Source: Auriscalpium vulgare (lineage: Eukaryota > Basidiomycota > Agaricomycetes > Russulales > Auriscalpiaceae). From it: a stretch of DNA of 64,000 nucleotides. The first letter of the stretch is position 1, and every line of letters starts with the position of its first letter. The position numbers and the translations under genes are program-made. This document shows positions 46,433 to 58,964 of the stretch, piece by piece. The notes beneath the pieces were generated by a model. The model searched no databases. It had not been told where the DNA came from and saw nothing but the letters and a program-made list of their open reading frames with translations. Location: the NCBI GenBank assembly GCA_019915015.1, contig JAHBBC010000021.1:744001-808000 (forward strand), written 5' to 3'.

Positions 46433-46643
46433 GGCAATATAGAGTCTTTCCATCCTCATGTTCATTTCCCTTTTGTATCGTGAGTTGCTTGTGTTATGTA
46501 TGGTTGTCGCCGCACCGATCCCGATCGCATTTTATGGCAGATATTCGCCGTCTCGCAATGTATTCTCGCGTGGTCTGGACTCTTTCGTCTCCTGAATATA
46601 TAATCGTCGCCAGCAATGATAGTATACATGTGTCTGCCGTGCA

Positions 46644-47141
46644 TCAACCTAAGAAGTTGAATACGAAGAAATGAAGGACGACAGAGCCGATGACGAAGTC
46701 TGCGAATGCCCTATATTGGATTCTGTGTAAGAACGGACTGCACTTGAAAAGAACTCGTCAAGCCCACCTTTCAGGGGATACATCCTTGAACAAGGTGCGG
46801 TTTTCCGAGTTGACTTGGGAACGCAGTGAAGCAGTGAGGACGAATTGCCCGACCGTGCTCGCGAACCTGCGGGATGTCAGACAGCTTGCGAACGCTTGCA
46901 TGGCGCAGACGTACCCAGACAAGAAGGCGTTGAAAGGAAAGCTTGTGACGAGCACACAGTAGACGAACTGCAGCACGCCGGATAGGACGAGGAACGTAAG
47001 GAACGAGTCGATGAATTTGAGACGTGGTGCGGTGTGGTCGAGGTACGCCTTCCAAAGCGTCTGCACCGCGGATGGCGAGGAAGACGAGGATGTGGACGAG
47101 GGCGTGCCCTTGACTGGCGCTGTCGCTTTTGGTCCCGCCAT
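46644..47141 (-). CDS. OST2: Oligosaccharyltransferase subunit DAD1/OST2
   Basis: A small subunit of the ER complex that transfers the N-glycan to proteins. The start ATG 47141 gives a Ser/Thr-rich cytosolic tail, then QTLWKAYLDHTAPRLKFIDS, a DAD1 signature. Three membrane segments follow: FLTFLVLSGVLQFVYCVLV, the FPFNAFLSGFASTVGQFVL segment, and the C-terminal FADFVIGSVVLHFFVFNFLG. The conserved QVNSENR loop is present. Two introns lie between FLSG and FAST, and between SPER and AFAD; both joins are in phase. The length of about 130 aa fits the family. It is divergent from the mitoribosomal gene at 47308 across 166 bp. Confidence 0.93.
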
Positions 47142-47307
47142 GATACCAGAGACGATGAGGAGTCGATGTCTACGTGGCTGAGCGCGCGTCGGCCAAATAC
47201 AGCAGCCGCGACGCGACCAAACAACTCGCGTCCAAAAATACCGACAACGCACTGGCAGCGCCTCGCTCTTCCCTCCGTCCAGCCCCTCTTGTCATCGTCG
47301 TGTTGCC

Positions 47308-48541
47308 ATGCACTCACTCGCAGCGCGACTCTCATCCGCGAGCTCGTCCCGCCTCGCGCGTCTCGCGCTCGGCGCCGGCCAGACGAATGCCAGGTCAATG
47401 CTTTCGCGGCGCATCCACGTCCGGACGAAGCTGCCATACAACGTAGAGGACGGCATGGGCGACTTCTTGCCTCCAGTCGCGCTGAAAATGATTGCTGAGG
47501 ACTACCAGCAAGGTCTTCTGGATCGTCTGAACGACGAAATCCGAGGTGAGCTGCGTCGTGTACAAGTGTTGCTCCGGTATTCATTCGACTTGCATTAGGC
47601 TCCACCGTAGAGAATCAGACTGTCGCTCAGATTGTCATCAGCACCGCGACCGACATGAATTACAGCCTTGCATTTAACTATGCGAGTCTTGCTCTCAACA
47701 ACGACTTCTTCCTCCAACACTTAGTGTGTCAATTCAGCACTTGTCATCAAATGGCACTGGCTAATTCGAGGCATTCTCTCTCCAGAAAGTGCCTACGGGC
47801 GGTGCCCGTGACCACACCGGCGACATAGGCCACGAACTTCAGTATGCAATCACAAACCAGCAGGGCAATCTCGCGCAAGTCATCTCGCATGTCTCTGCGG
47901 CCGCGCTGGGCATGACCTCCACGGGCTGGGTGTGGTTCGTCACCGACGGCCAAGGAAACCTGGGCGTGGTCGCCACGTATGGTGCCGGTACACTCCTTTC
48001 GCCCGACCGCCGTCAAACCAAAGACCTATTGGGTGGCCGCTACATTCCCAAGACGAATTCCGCACCACCACCTCCTGCTGAGGACGAGGAGGAATTCGAT
48101 GTCCCCGCATCCACGTCCGCCTCTGCGCCGCTAAGCGGGGCCCCGACAACGTCCCCAGCGTCTGGCCTCTCCCGCCAAGCACCCCCTGCACATCCGACGA
48201 CGCAGACACGCGCATTTCACATGTCTGTCCCTCGCGCGGATGACGGCGTCGCTGCACCCGCGTCCATCTTCATCCCGGAAAACCGTAATCAGGGTCCACA
48301 GGAGCTGCACAATGGGGCCGCAGACAGTCCGGAGACGGACTTGGTCTCTATCGGCGCGGTGCTCTACCCGTTGTTTGTGGTCAGCGTGCAGGAGCACGCA
48401 TGGGTCAGCGCAGGGTACGGCGTCTGGGGGAAGGAGGAGTACCTTAAGCGTTTCTGGACAGTGCTGGACTGGGGAGCAGTTAGCAAGGCGTACGGGCTTG
48501 TAGTGGCCACTCAGAGATTGTCTGGAAAACCGAAGCCATAG
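47308..48541 (+). CDS. Mitochondrial small-subunit ribosomal protein of the Fe/Mn-SOD fold (Rsm26/mS42-mS43)
   Basis: Exons 47308-47545, 47599-47723 and 47786-48541 sum to 1119 nt, 372 aa. An Arg/Ser/Ala-rich presequence of about 40 residues leads into the SOD-like fold: HVRTKLPYNVEDGMGDFLPP (as in LPYDLG), then NYASLALNNDFFLQHL. GMTSTGWVWFVTDGQGNLGV follows, and the C-terminal SVQEHAWVSAGYGVWGKEEY corresponds to the SOD DVWEHAYYLQY motif. The metal ligands are largely replaced, so it is a structural ribosomal protein, not a dismutase. A ~120-residue Ala/Pro/Ser-rich insert divides the C-terminal half. Fungal mitoribosomes carry two such paralogues (Mrp1, Rsm26), and which one this is cannot be settled here. 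Confidence 0.85.
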
Positions 48542-48655
48542 AACTCGTCTTCATTCAAGTATGTCCATATATCTACTAATAGCATTCGGATAGCGCCTGC
48601 CCCCTCATACTTAAAGTGTGTTCCGCACGTCCGCGGGTAAACATGTTGGGACTAT

Positions 48656-50217
48656 TTAAATGTCAGCCCAGTCGACTCTCCACTCTACATTGCCGTCACT
48701 CCGTCCGCGAACACCCTTGTATGGTTTGTAAGTCTCTCCTGTTAGCTTGAGTTGGTCTACTTTGAGAGACGAAAACAGATGCGATGATAGAGAAAAAGTG
48801 ATCTGCATCGCGCGCGAGGGATGGGGACGTGAAGCTCTATTCGAAACGAGTCAAGAATACGGGGCGTGCCGGATATGAGGATCACATACGTCGACGAAAA
48901 AGAACCCTGAAGATTCCAACGACCAGAAGAGTGCTGGATGGATGGAATCGACCAGCGGAGAACCTGACGACGCTACATCAACTACCGTAGCAACGCGACC
49001 CGATAGGACATACCTGGCGGGCAGGAATGTATCCCCATTCTGCTCCACCGCCGACGGTACACGACGCGCCCGTTGCACCTTCGCCTAGGTAGAGCTCCAT
49101 TACGAAGTCCTCGATGGCACGCGCAGACAATCTCGACGCGATGGACACGTCGAACGTGCCACCATTTTCGGACACCGCCATGGCAGCTTTTAAGTTGAAG
49201 GGGACTTGCACCTGGCTTTGGTTCTGAGCAATGGCAGTGAGCGGGGTACCGGTCGGTGGTGGGGCTTGTGCGGAGGCGGGAGAGTAGCGGTATTCCATGA
49301 GGGTGAAATGACCATCAGGAGGTACAAAGGAGAGTACTTTGGACTGGGAGAACCGATTCAAACGGATACACGGGTGAAACGACGGGTTGGACATGGCCTG
49401 TGCGTTCGTCAATGTGAGGAGAAGATCGGGCGTGCCCGACAGTTTGCTGTTCGCGTCAATCTTGCCAAGTACTGTGCTATTGACCACAACACCGCTCCTA
49501 CAGATATGTCTCTGCGATCAGAGCATAGCGCTGGGGGGATGCATGGCTCACTTGCTGACAGTCGCTTTCAGAGTTTCGGATATGTCGAAGTAGATTTCGT
49601 TGCTGTTGTAGCGAACTCCGGCCTTGCGCCACGGTATGGGGCTCGCGAAGGCGCCCATTCCATGTGTGCTGGGACCGGAAAGCCCAGAAACCCCAGCGAC
49701 GGATAAGATCTTGGTCAAGAGAGATGGCGGGATGACGATGTCGCGTAGAGCATTTGGGGAGGTCGTGAGGGGATGCCCTCCAGAGTCGAGGGTCTCCTCC
49801 AAGAGCTGATAGACAACATCGAAGTGGTCCTTGAGTGCTGGCGCAGTCACATCGCCAAAGTATTCGTGGAGGATGTCGACAAACGTGCGCAAGAAGGCAA
49901 AGGCATATAAAGGATCGGCTGCTGGGTGTCAGAAGAGAGGTAAGAGAGGACGCGAAGAGGAGCTCACTGTCGCGACTGACGGGGGACAGAAGAGTGAGGC
50001 CATTGTGCTGGATGTGGCAGCATGCGCTGGGTTCGTCTGGGTCGAAAGAGGGAACATAGATGACAGGGTCGATGTCCTGGACGCGTCGAGCACTGGCGGC
50101 TGCGGCGGAATAGGCGTCGATGTGGAGGAGGGGGTAGGCGGGGGAGAAGCGGCGGAAGGCTGTCTGTACGACGGGTGTTGCGGTGCTGTCGAGGACGATG
50201 AGGCCGTCGATGGGCAT
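48656..50217 (-). CDS. APM3: AP-3 adaptor complex mu subunit (APM3)
   Basis: The medium chain of AP-3 selects tyrosine-motif cargo for Golgi-to-vacuole transport. The ATG at 50217 starts MPIDGLIVLDSTATPVVQTA, a longin-like sigma/mu N-terminus. LRTFVDILHEYFGDVTAPAL and VYQLLEETLDSGGHPLTTSP are characteristic. The mu-homology domain follows (GVVVNSTVLGKIDANSKLSG, then EWGYIPARQ, VLRWSIPSIQ). The C-terminal exon, starting at 48836, encodes ASRPHPSRAMQITFSLSSHL, FSSLKVDQLKLTGETYKPYK and GVRGRSDGNVEWRVDW. That exon is reached only by splicing 48889-48837, so the real stop is at 48656. Its length is close to other mu-3 chains. It shares a 152-bp divergent promoter with hexokinase. Confidence 0.92.
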
Positions 50218-50369
50218 GGCGGTGAGCAGCTGCGCACGGTTGCGAGCAGACCGGGGATAATGACGTCGAGCCGGATATAGCCTACCGCATAGATCCTTTC
50301 AGCTGAGTACTTGAACTCGCCGTCCCGCACGCCCATTAGGCAGTCCGTTCTTTCCTTTCCTCCACAGCC

Positions 50370-52419
50370 ATGCCCGTCACAGCTGCCATCTCCCGCGCGA
50401 CTCCAGACAAAATAAAGGATATCCTCACAGACATCGAGGACCAGTTCAACCTCGATGACGATGCCCTCAAGACCATCACCAACCAGTTCCTCGCCGATTT
50501 CAATCTCGGTCTCTCCGAGTACGGCCAGGCGATGGCCATGATGTATGTCGTCTCTCTAGCCGTCGTCCGACCCTCCTCTGATCGTCTGCCAGCCCCACTT
50601 TCGTCACAGGCGTCCCCGACGGCACAGAGACCGGGTAATACTCTCCCCCCCGCAGGAGATCGAGCCCTAACCGCGCTCTTATTTCTCAGCACTTTCCTCG
50701 CGCTGGATCTCGGTGGAACGAATCTGTCAGTTCCTCTTCTACACTAATAATCATATGCGCTTACCGTTCGGTGTTCAGGCGGGTCTGCCAGGTCGACCTC
50801 AATGGCGACCAGACCTTCAGCCTCAAGCAGCAGAAGTACAAGGTCTCTTCAGACCTCAAGACAGGAGAAGCCACCGTCCTTTTTGGTACGACTCCCTCGA
50901 CCTATACCATCGCGTCTCTGATCTCCTGCGCGCGTCAGACTACTTGGCGGACTCCGTTGATGCTTTCCTGACCTCTACCGCTGGCTCTCCCACAAATCCG
51001 CATACGCCGGGCAAGTTCGGAGACGATCAGCCTGCTCTTCCCCTCGGCTTAACCTTCTCTTTCCCCGTCGAGCAAACTGCCCTTGATCAGGGATATCTGC
51101 TCACGTGGACGAAGGGCTTTGCCGCTAAGAACGCAATTGGGAAGGACATCGTGAAACTTTTACAGGACGCCTTTGACAGGAAACATTTGCATGTCAGATG
51201 TGTCGCGCTGGTCAACGACGTTCGTGGCAGTTCCTCGCCCATGGACCACTGAAATCATCTCTTCTCAGACCGTTGGCGCCCTCCTGTCGCGTGCATACAC
51301 GTCGGGCGGCTGTATTCTCGGAGCCATATTCGGCACTGGGACGAATGGCGCCTATGTCGAGCAAGTGGCTAACATCACCAAGCTTGGTAACCACCCCATC
51401 GTTGCCAAAGGCGGCGAGATGGTTGTGAACACCGAGTGGGGAGGCTTCAACAACTCGGTATGCACTTCTAAGGCCTTGAGCATTCGGGACACATACTTAC
51501 GCGCGTCATCCAGCGCACGACGCTTCCGTCCACGCCCTTCGATAACAAGCTTGACCGAGAATCGATCAACCCTCGTTATCAAGCCTTCGAGAAGTTCATT
51601 TCCGGGATGTACCTCGGCGAGATCACGCGGAACATCGTCTTGTCCCTCGTCGATGCTGCCCCCCATCCAATCATCTTCAAAGGCAAAGCAAGTGAATTCT
51701 TGAACAAGCACTACGGCCTCGACACCGAATTATTATCGCTGGTGGAGGCCGCATGGGAGAATGAAGAGCCGCCTGCATCGGCAGGACCTCCACTCGCGGC
51801 ATCCGACGCACATGATGGGAAGGTCGAGATTTTGGACGATGACCTGCTTTTGGACTTCTCGAAGACCCTCACTGCCGCCGCCGTCACTCCAACGACCCTC
51901 CATCGCTTGCAAACCATCCGGACTGTTCTGGTTTCCCATCTTGGCTATGCTCCAGAGGATGTGACCCTCCGCGACGCAGCCCTAATTCGTTGGGCAGCAT
52001 CGCTCGTAGTCAGCCGCGCGGCAAAACTGAGTGGGTGCGCCGTGGCTGCAGTTGCGCTGCAAAGGGGTAGTGTAAAGGAGTCGGGTGGCGGGGCAGCAGC
52101 AGCGCAGACGCAGAAAATCGCTGTAGGCGTGGATGGCAGGCATGTCCAACGTTCTTATCTGGCTGACGAGGGGCGACTGACCTTTCTGACAGTTTGATTC
52201 AACACTACCCGCGGTTTGAAGCGCGCCTGAGAGAATCGTTGCGTGTGCTTGTTGGCGCAGACGTTGAGAAACGGGTCGAGATTGGTCTTGCGAAGGATGG
52301 TAGCGGTGTTGGAGGTCGGTGTCCTACTACTGGCCCACTGTCTCCATTCGCTGACCAGCGCGCGTGCCTTCACAGCGGCCCTTTGTGCACTTATCGCCAC
52401 CAAGCAATCTCCCCTCTAG
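50370..52419 (+). CDS. Hexokinase
   Basis: Hexokinase phosphorylates glucose and fructose with ATP at the start of glycolysis. The start ATG 50370 gives MPVTAAISRATPDKIKDILT. The ATP/glucose core is recognisable: FLALDLGGTNLRVCQVDLNG (phosphate 1), LGLTFSFPVEQTALDQGYLL, TWTKGF, VALVNDTVGALLSRAY (catalytic Asp in ND), IFGTGTNGAYVE, and VVNTEWGGFNN. A C-terminal KIAVGVDGSLIQHYPRFEA block and a GSGVGAALCALIA end complete the fold. Several short introns interrupt it, and the last acceptor lies just before the final 14 codons. Length is about 500 aa, as expected. Glucose-specific glucokinase is an alternative; the overall match is to fungal hexokinase. Confidence 0.92.
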
Positions 52420-52764
52420 ACTTTGTGGGCTGGGTGTCAAAGAATGAAACAAAGCAAGTGTTTGTACGAGGTATTTTAAGCAGTAATATGCGGCCGTGAC
52501 ATTCTAGATGCAATGTATCGTACAGAAAATTTGGAAGGAAGGGCTGGTTGCACATAGAAAGACAGGATGCCTCGTTGAGGTGTCAAGTACGTCGCGTCAC
52601 GGTGTTGTTCGGTGTTGGTTGTGGTCGTGGCCGCCAGGCCAGACCTGTATCTCATCTGAAATCATGGCCTCCAACGTCTCTCCTCTCCTTGCCTGGAGCC
52701 TTCCTACATCCTTCCGACCCTTGCAATTCACAGTCCACGACTTCGCGCTACAACGACGCCAAAC
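52420..52764. other. Intergenic region
   Basis: 3' region of hexokinase and upstream region of the gene starting at 52765. Nothing specific is recognised. Confidence 0.5.
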
Positions 52765-53536
52765 ATGCACGCCATGACGCCTCCCCCAGGATTGCCCTTC
52801 GCCAATCCGAGAAAGCCTAAAGCACAGCCCATGGTACGGTCGTCGTCGGGGATCGTATCAGGGAACCAACGCGCAGTACTTCGAGCTCTCCGTCAGCGCG
52901 AGAACGAGGAGCTGGAACGCAAGGAAGAGGAGGCCGCGCTAGTCATGACCGAGGCAAGCCATGGAGGATCCTGTCATCATGCCGTCGAATTAACCCTCGG
53001 ACGTACAGGCTCAGCGCATGATCCTTGACGAAACATTTGAGGATGTCAAAACCGAGTTTTTCGAACTAGACGGCCTCCAGTGGCCTGCGAGGCCTTGGGC
53101 TCTTGCGCGCGAGCCGACTGCCCGGCCTCTTCCCCAGGTGCGGAGGACTCCCTTACCGTTCGCCTCGCCACGCAGACGCTGACTTGTGCATCAGAGACCT
53201 GGCCCGCTCGAGTCTTGCCTTTCTGATACCCCGACCATCCGCCCCGGAAGCGAGAACACTCCCGCGATTTGTTCTCCTGTCATCCCGTCGACGCCTCCTT
53301 GCTCTCCTCGATCCGCGCTGTTCGTCCAGCTGTCCGCAGTGGAGGATACGATCCGAGTGTCTCGTCTCGCGCGCCGCCCCTCTCTGCCACCCACGTTCGC
53401 GTCTGAGGCGCACAGGCGCAGGCGCGACAGCTACAGCAAGCGCAAGGCAAACCGGCGTGCGTCTGCGGACCAGAAGTGGTCGAGCGAGGCGGCCAGCCCT
53501 ACCCTGCCGTTGTCAGTCGTATCTCTTGCTGGATGA
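52765..53536 (+). CDS. Hypothetical Ser/Pro/Arg-rich protein
   Basis: Exons 52765-52953, 53009-53137 and 53195-53536 sum to 660 nt, 219 aa. The family is not recognised. The N-terminus has a charged helix (GNQRAVLRALRQRENEELER, KEEEAALVMTE). The middle exon is the most protein-like part: AQRMILDETFEDVKTEFFEL, DGLQWPARPW. The C-terminal half is Ser/Pro/Arg-rich and disordered. The first intron uses a GC donor (GAG|GCAAGC) with a normal CAG acceptor. The second is GT-AG. Frame is preserved over all three exons. The start could also be the ATG nine bases downstream. A regulatory or scaffold role is possible, but nothing proves it. Confidence 0.55.
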
Positions 53537-53953
53537 GACCACCGTCAAGTTGTCGTCGTCGCTGTGCCCCTTTGTCTAGCGTACGAGTGGCTGGTCCATG
53601 TGCGCGCATAAATCTACTGTACGACTCGCACAAACGATACCCGTCTCTACAATTTGTTACAGTACGTACTGCCAGTGAACGTTGCCGGAACCGCCCCCGA
53701 GCCAACAGTTTTTCTGCAGGCTTGGATGGGCGCCCGATGTCGCGGGAGAGACTGGATTAAATATGTGGCGCTGTCATTGAAAAATGACAACGAGGCCTAG
53801 AAGAACACGAGCCGCTGTCGGATCCATGTCAGAACGCGTGCAGCTAGATTACATACATACAGGTCTGACGACTTTCCCAGCCTTATCTAAGGCATCCCCT
53901 CCTCTCGGCCATCTCTAACGTTACTTTTCTCATCCTCAGCACTACCCATCGCC
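53537..53953. other. Intergenic region
   Basis: Upstream region of the GDP-L-fucose synthase gene. A pyrimidine-rich leader (about 53,890-53,950) precedes the ATG. No other gene is supported. Confidence 0.5.
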
Positions 53954-55433
<1,480 letters not shown>

Positions 55434-55562
55434 AATGCACCAGACGACGGACGATGGTATCCAGAATAGATGGACTGTACCTGCTTTAGTGGCCACTAGT
55501 GCGCCGTAGAAAATGCTAGATATGAAATACCACGACAGCACCGGGACAGCGTCAAGAGTGTG

Positions 55563-57348
55563 CTAAGGATCCTGTATCCCACTATCCACTTGCTTCTGGT
55601 GGCACTGGTCAAGATAGTCCAGCAAAACCTGTTCATAAGCTTCCTGCCTCTTGCGCCTATCAAAACTATTGTGAACCAACGAACACGAGACTTCAACATA
55701 GGATTCCTTACTTTCGCACCTCTCCCTTGACTCCTCGCACTGCGCCTGCCAAACGAGCCGGTATACCTGGCTCCCGGCCAAGCTCCTCGATAGACGTCAT
55801 GTAAGTCCGTATTGTGAAGACAATTGCACCTGTTTTCGGGAGTCGGCGCAGGGTTTGATGTTCGGTACGAAGTCGGAGGGTCTGATGGGTGACTTTGGGT
55901 ACCGGAGGGCGAGTGGACGGGGTGGGTTCGCGCAGCAGAGAGCCAAGTGATAGAGCATAGGACGACGGGACATGTGAAAATTTGTCTTCGGAGCCATATG
56001 CCGTGCTATTCCACGCGAGCTCCTCTGGATCGTCATTTTCGACGATGTCCCCAGGCCTGGACAAGTTCTTGGGGTCTAGCATTTGGATCAACCAGTTCTC
56101 TCGTACGACCGGCGTGCCGGTGGTCAGGCGTCGGAAGAAGCGGTTCAGCGAAGTCTGTAGTTTCTGTGCGTCTGGCGGTTTCACATTCATTCAAGTCAGT
56201 GGCAGCCGACGACCCATACAGCTGATTTCTTACAGAATGGCACTTCTCCACTGAAATGTATCTCGTCCAAAGGCATGCCGATCTTGTCTTTCAGACGCCA
56301 TGATCCTGTCGAGCACCGTTGACAGGGCCACTGAAGGAATGAAGTCCGGCTTACCTGGAACTAATATTGCGCCGGCTTGCAGATAATATTGCCCATCCTC
56401 TCCCTCAATCATGATTGCCAAATCATCCTGCACTCTGCATTTGCACAACCCCCGAGGGCGCGTACGATCAACCAACTATGGCAGATTGAAGACGAGAATG
56501 GACTGACAAGAGCGCCGCTAATGTCATCGGGTCTTCTTGTTCAAGATTATAAGTCACGTTGAGCGGCAAGATTGTGATGTCCTGGATAGCGCCTTCCCCG
56601 TACCAGCCTGACTCATGCACGCCTCCGCTGGCGAGTTTAGCAATTGGGTCCCGACGAACGCTGAAGACAGTTGGGAACCTGCGCGACAAGAATTCCGCCA
56701 GCTCGTAGACGAGTTCTTTAGCGGCTGCAGCGCCGCCGCGCACCAGTCCGGGGCGGTCGGGCACGACTTGGACAAGTCTCGAGCCTCGCTGTGCGATCCG
56801 CTGTGCACGGAGGCGGTAAAATGCGGCAAACTGGTTGTCGAGCTGCAGTCGTCTATTTGAGAAGACGTTTTCGGGGTCTGCGTTAGCGATGCCACGCACC
56901 TCTATCCATTCATCCCACTCCATGCTGCGGATACCCATGGTGATGCTTATAGGAACTGAATTCAGCACTTCCGGCGCTATGAGGTGAGGCCTGGCATCGC
57001 TGACTGGTAAATTCCAGATTTGAATGGTCGATATGGACGTTGCTGGATATTTTGTAGTTGCTTCTCAAGAGGCGTTATCTTCGGGTAGTCGAACGGCACG
57101 GAACGCCATGCTGTGACAGACTCATGGAGTATTTTATTCAAGAAATGCAGAAACTACACACTTCCTGGCTCGCGGTGTCTGTTCTCGTCTTTCTCGTCCT
57201 GTTTTGTCTCGGACTTTGGATGCCCGGGTCCAAGGTCGACGGGGACCAGAGTCCTCTGGACTCGAGGAGGCCGGGCAAAAAAGAATAAGAGATACGCCGA
57301 GGCCACTGCCAGGACCAGAATGAAGTAGTCTGAGGATTCCACGGGCAT
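55563..57348 (-). CDS. DUF3445 (heme-dependent oxidative N-demethylase-like) protein
   Basis: The N-terminus carries a membrane anchor (FILVLAVASAYLLFFFARPP) followed by a charged linker. The DUF3445 domain then starts FDYPKITPLEKQLQNIQQRP, YRPFKSGIYHITMGIRSMEW, DEWIELDNQF. Further blocks are RGGAAAAKELVYELAEFLSR, RFPTVFSV, CRVQDDLAIMIEGEDGQYYL, GMPLDEIHFSGEVPFYKKLQ and WLIQMLDPKNLSRPG. Bacterial members are heme enzymes that demethylate amines; fungal members are often misnamed mannosyltransferases. Two joins decide the model: YH-ITMGIR uses an AAG acceptor, and WIE-LDNQF skips a short in-frame piece. The final exon ends QVDSGIQDP at 55563. The anchor suggests an ER or outer-membrane enzyme; the fungal substrate is unknown. 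Confidence 0.85.
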
Positions 57349-57727
57349 CGATAAGTGGGACTCGGGAGATAAAGGAGATTACAGCACTCTTGCTTTAAGA
57401 ACATCATGCGTTGTGGTCTGTTTGGCTCTTTTCTGTGCGCTTAGGTCCCATTGCCTTTCCCATGCAGACCGGGGGTGCAAGTGTAAGGAGTCTTCTGTGC
57501 CAAGGTCAACCACGGAGTACTAGTAGCTGAGAGGGATGCTGTCGGTGTGGCACCGCCGCACCGGTGAGCGGGGCCGGTCGGCAGCGGGTGGCATCCGCCG
57601 GAAGAAACCGTCGGCGTGCGGCGACTGTGACGAGCCCTTCATACCGAATCCATACCCCGTCCTCCCCACTGTTGTAGGTCCCCGTCCCATCTACTCACAA
57701 CCCTCGCTGACGACGCGGCTCAGCTCA
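57349..57727. other. Divergent promoter region
   Basis: The region lies between the DUF3445 gene (minus) and ATP7 (plus). A CACCGCCGCACCGGTGAGCG stretch and a C-rich tract precede the ATP7 start. No gene is supported. Confidence 0.5.
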
Positions 57728-58467
57728 ATGGCCTCGAAAGCTGCCACCGCGGCGGTCGTACGTAGTTGTGCCCCAGCACTCTGCTCGTTCCTCACGCCGG
57801 TTACTGCCAACAGGATTTCACCCGCATCTACTCCTCGCTTGGCCTCGGAAAGGGTGCGTGGCAGCATACAGCACAGTATGGCCGTTTTTGATGCCCGTCA
57901 TTGCAGAGACCGTTGCTGCCCTCCAAGCATTCCGCAAACGGCACGGGGACGCCCAGCGCATCAGCGGCCAGCTCAACGCGCAACCAACCACCGTCGACAT
58001 CGAGCACTACCGCTCCGTCCTCAAGAACAAGGCGGTCGTTGACGAGGCGGAGAAAATTCTCAAGGACTTCAAGCCTGTCTCTTACGACGTCAGTGCGCAC
58101 GTGAAGGCAATCGAGACCTTCGAGGCCAAGGCGGTGCGTCTGCCGCGCTTCATGTCCTGCATCACGTTCAACTAAAGGCCACATACCATAGGTGACCAAG
58201 GCCAAGGAGACCGAGGCACAGATTGATGTTGAGCTGAAGGATCTCCAGGCGACCCTTGCCAACATTGAGGAGGCACGTCCCTTTGAGGACCTCACCGTAT
58301 GCCCACTCTCCACGCTCGTCGTCCGTGATTTACTGAATGCTTGCTAGGTGGAAGAGGTCGGCAAGGCGCACCCACGTATCCTGGAGGCCGTTGAGACCAT
58401 GGTCAAGAAGGGCAAGTGGACAGTGCCAGGCTACAAGGAGAAGTTCGGCGACCTCTCTCTCATGTAA
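57728..58467 (+). CDS. ATP7: Mitochondrial ATP synthase subunit d (ATP7)
   Basis: Subunit d belongs to the peripheral stalk of F1Fo ATP synthase. The ATG at 57728 begins MASKAATAAV, then after a short intron DFTRIYSSLGLGK, and then ETVAALQAFRKRHGDAQR. The conserved d-subunit helices follow: EHYRSVLKNKAVVDEAEKIL, KDFKPVSYDVSAHVKAIETF, EAKAVTKAKETEAQIDVELK, and the C-terminal VPGYKEKFGDLSLM. Length is ~172 aa, as in other fungi. Introns are 50-60 nt with standard ends. As in yeast, no long presequence is present. Confidence 0.94.
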
Positions 58468-58964
58468 ATGTAGCCCTCCATGTGGGAAATGTTTAGTTTC
58501 AGAAACGAGTGCAACGCTCGACGCGTTCACATCCTTTCTTCAAGAAGTAGTAGTCCTCGAGCATGCTATGAGTATGTGCATAGTAATCCGTTAGGTTAGT
58601 GCCTTCTGCAGGGCTCAGCGCACACTGCCACAGCGCTTGCCAAGTTGTCCTCCAAATGACACACAGTGCTCAACGTCTTCACCTGCATAACACCGCCTGC
58701 TGCACTGCGGACGGTCAATAACAAGGTAGATAAACCTCCAGTGAGAATACACAGCCTTGTCCTCGTCCCACATGTCTGATTCCCTTCCTCCAACAACACG
58801 CTACGAGATTGTAATTGGTACGCACATCGCATCGATGGCCAGCCAAAGTCTGCTTATGACTATGATGACCAGACTACCCGTACAATGCACCACCATCTGG
58901 TAAGAAATATCTCGTTCACTACCTTGCAAACTTGTGGGATTCACACACGGGCTTTGGCTGCCAG
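58468..58964. other. Intergenic region and uncertain 5' part of the DUF6535 gene
   Basis: The ATP7 3' region comes first. From about 58,840 there are open stretches that could hold the first exon of the DUF6535 gene (donor GTAAGA at 58900), but no choice of frame joins it cleanly to the next exon. Confidence 0.45.
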
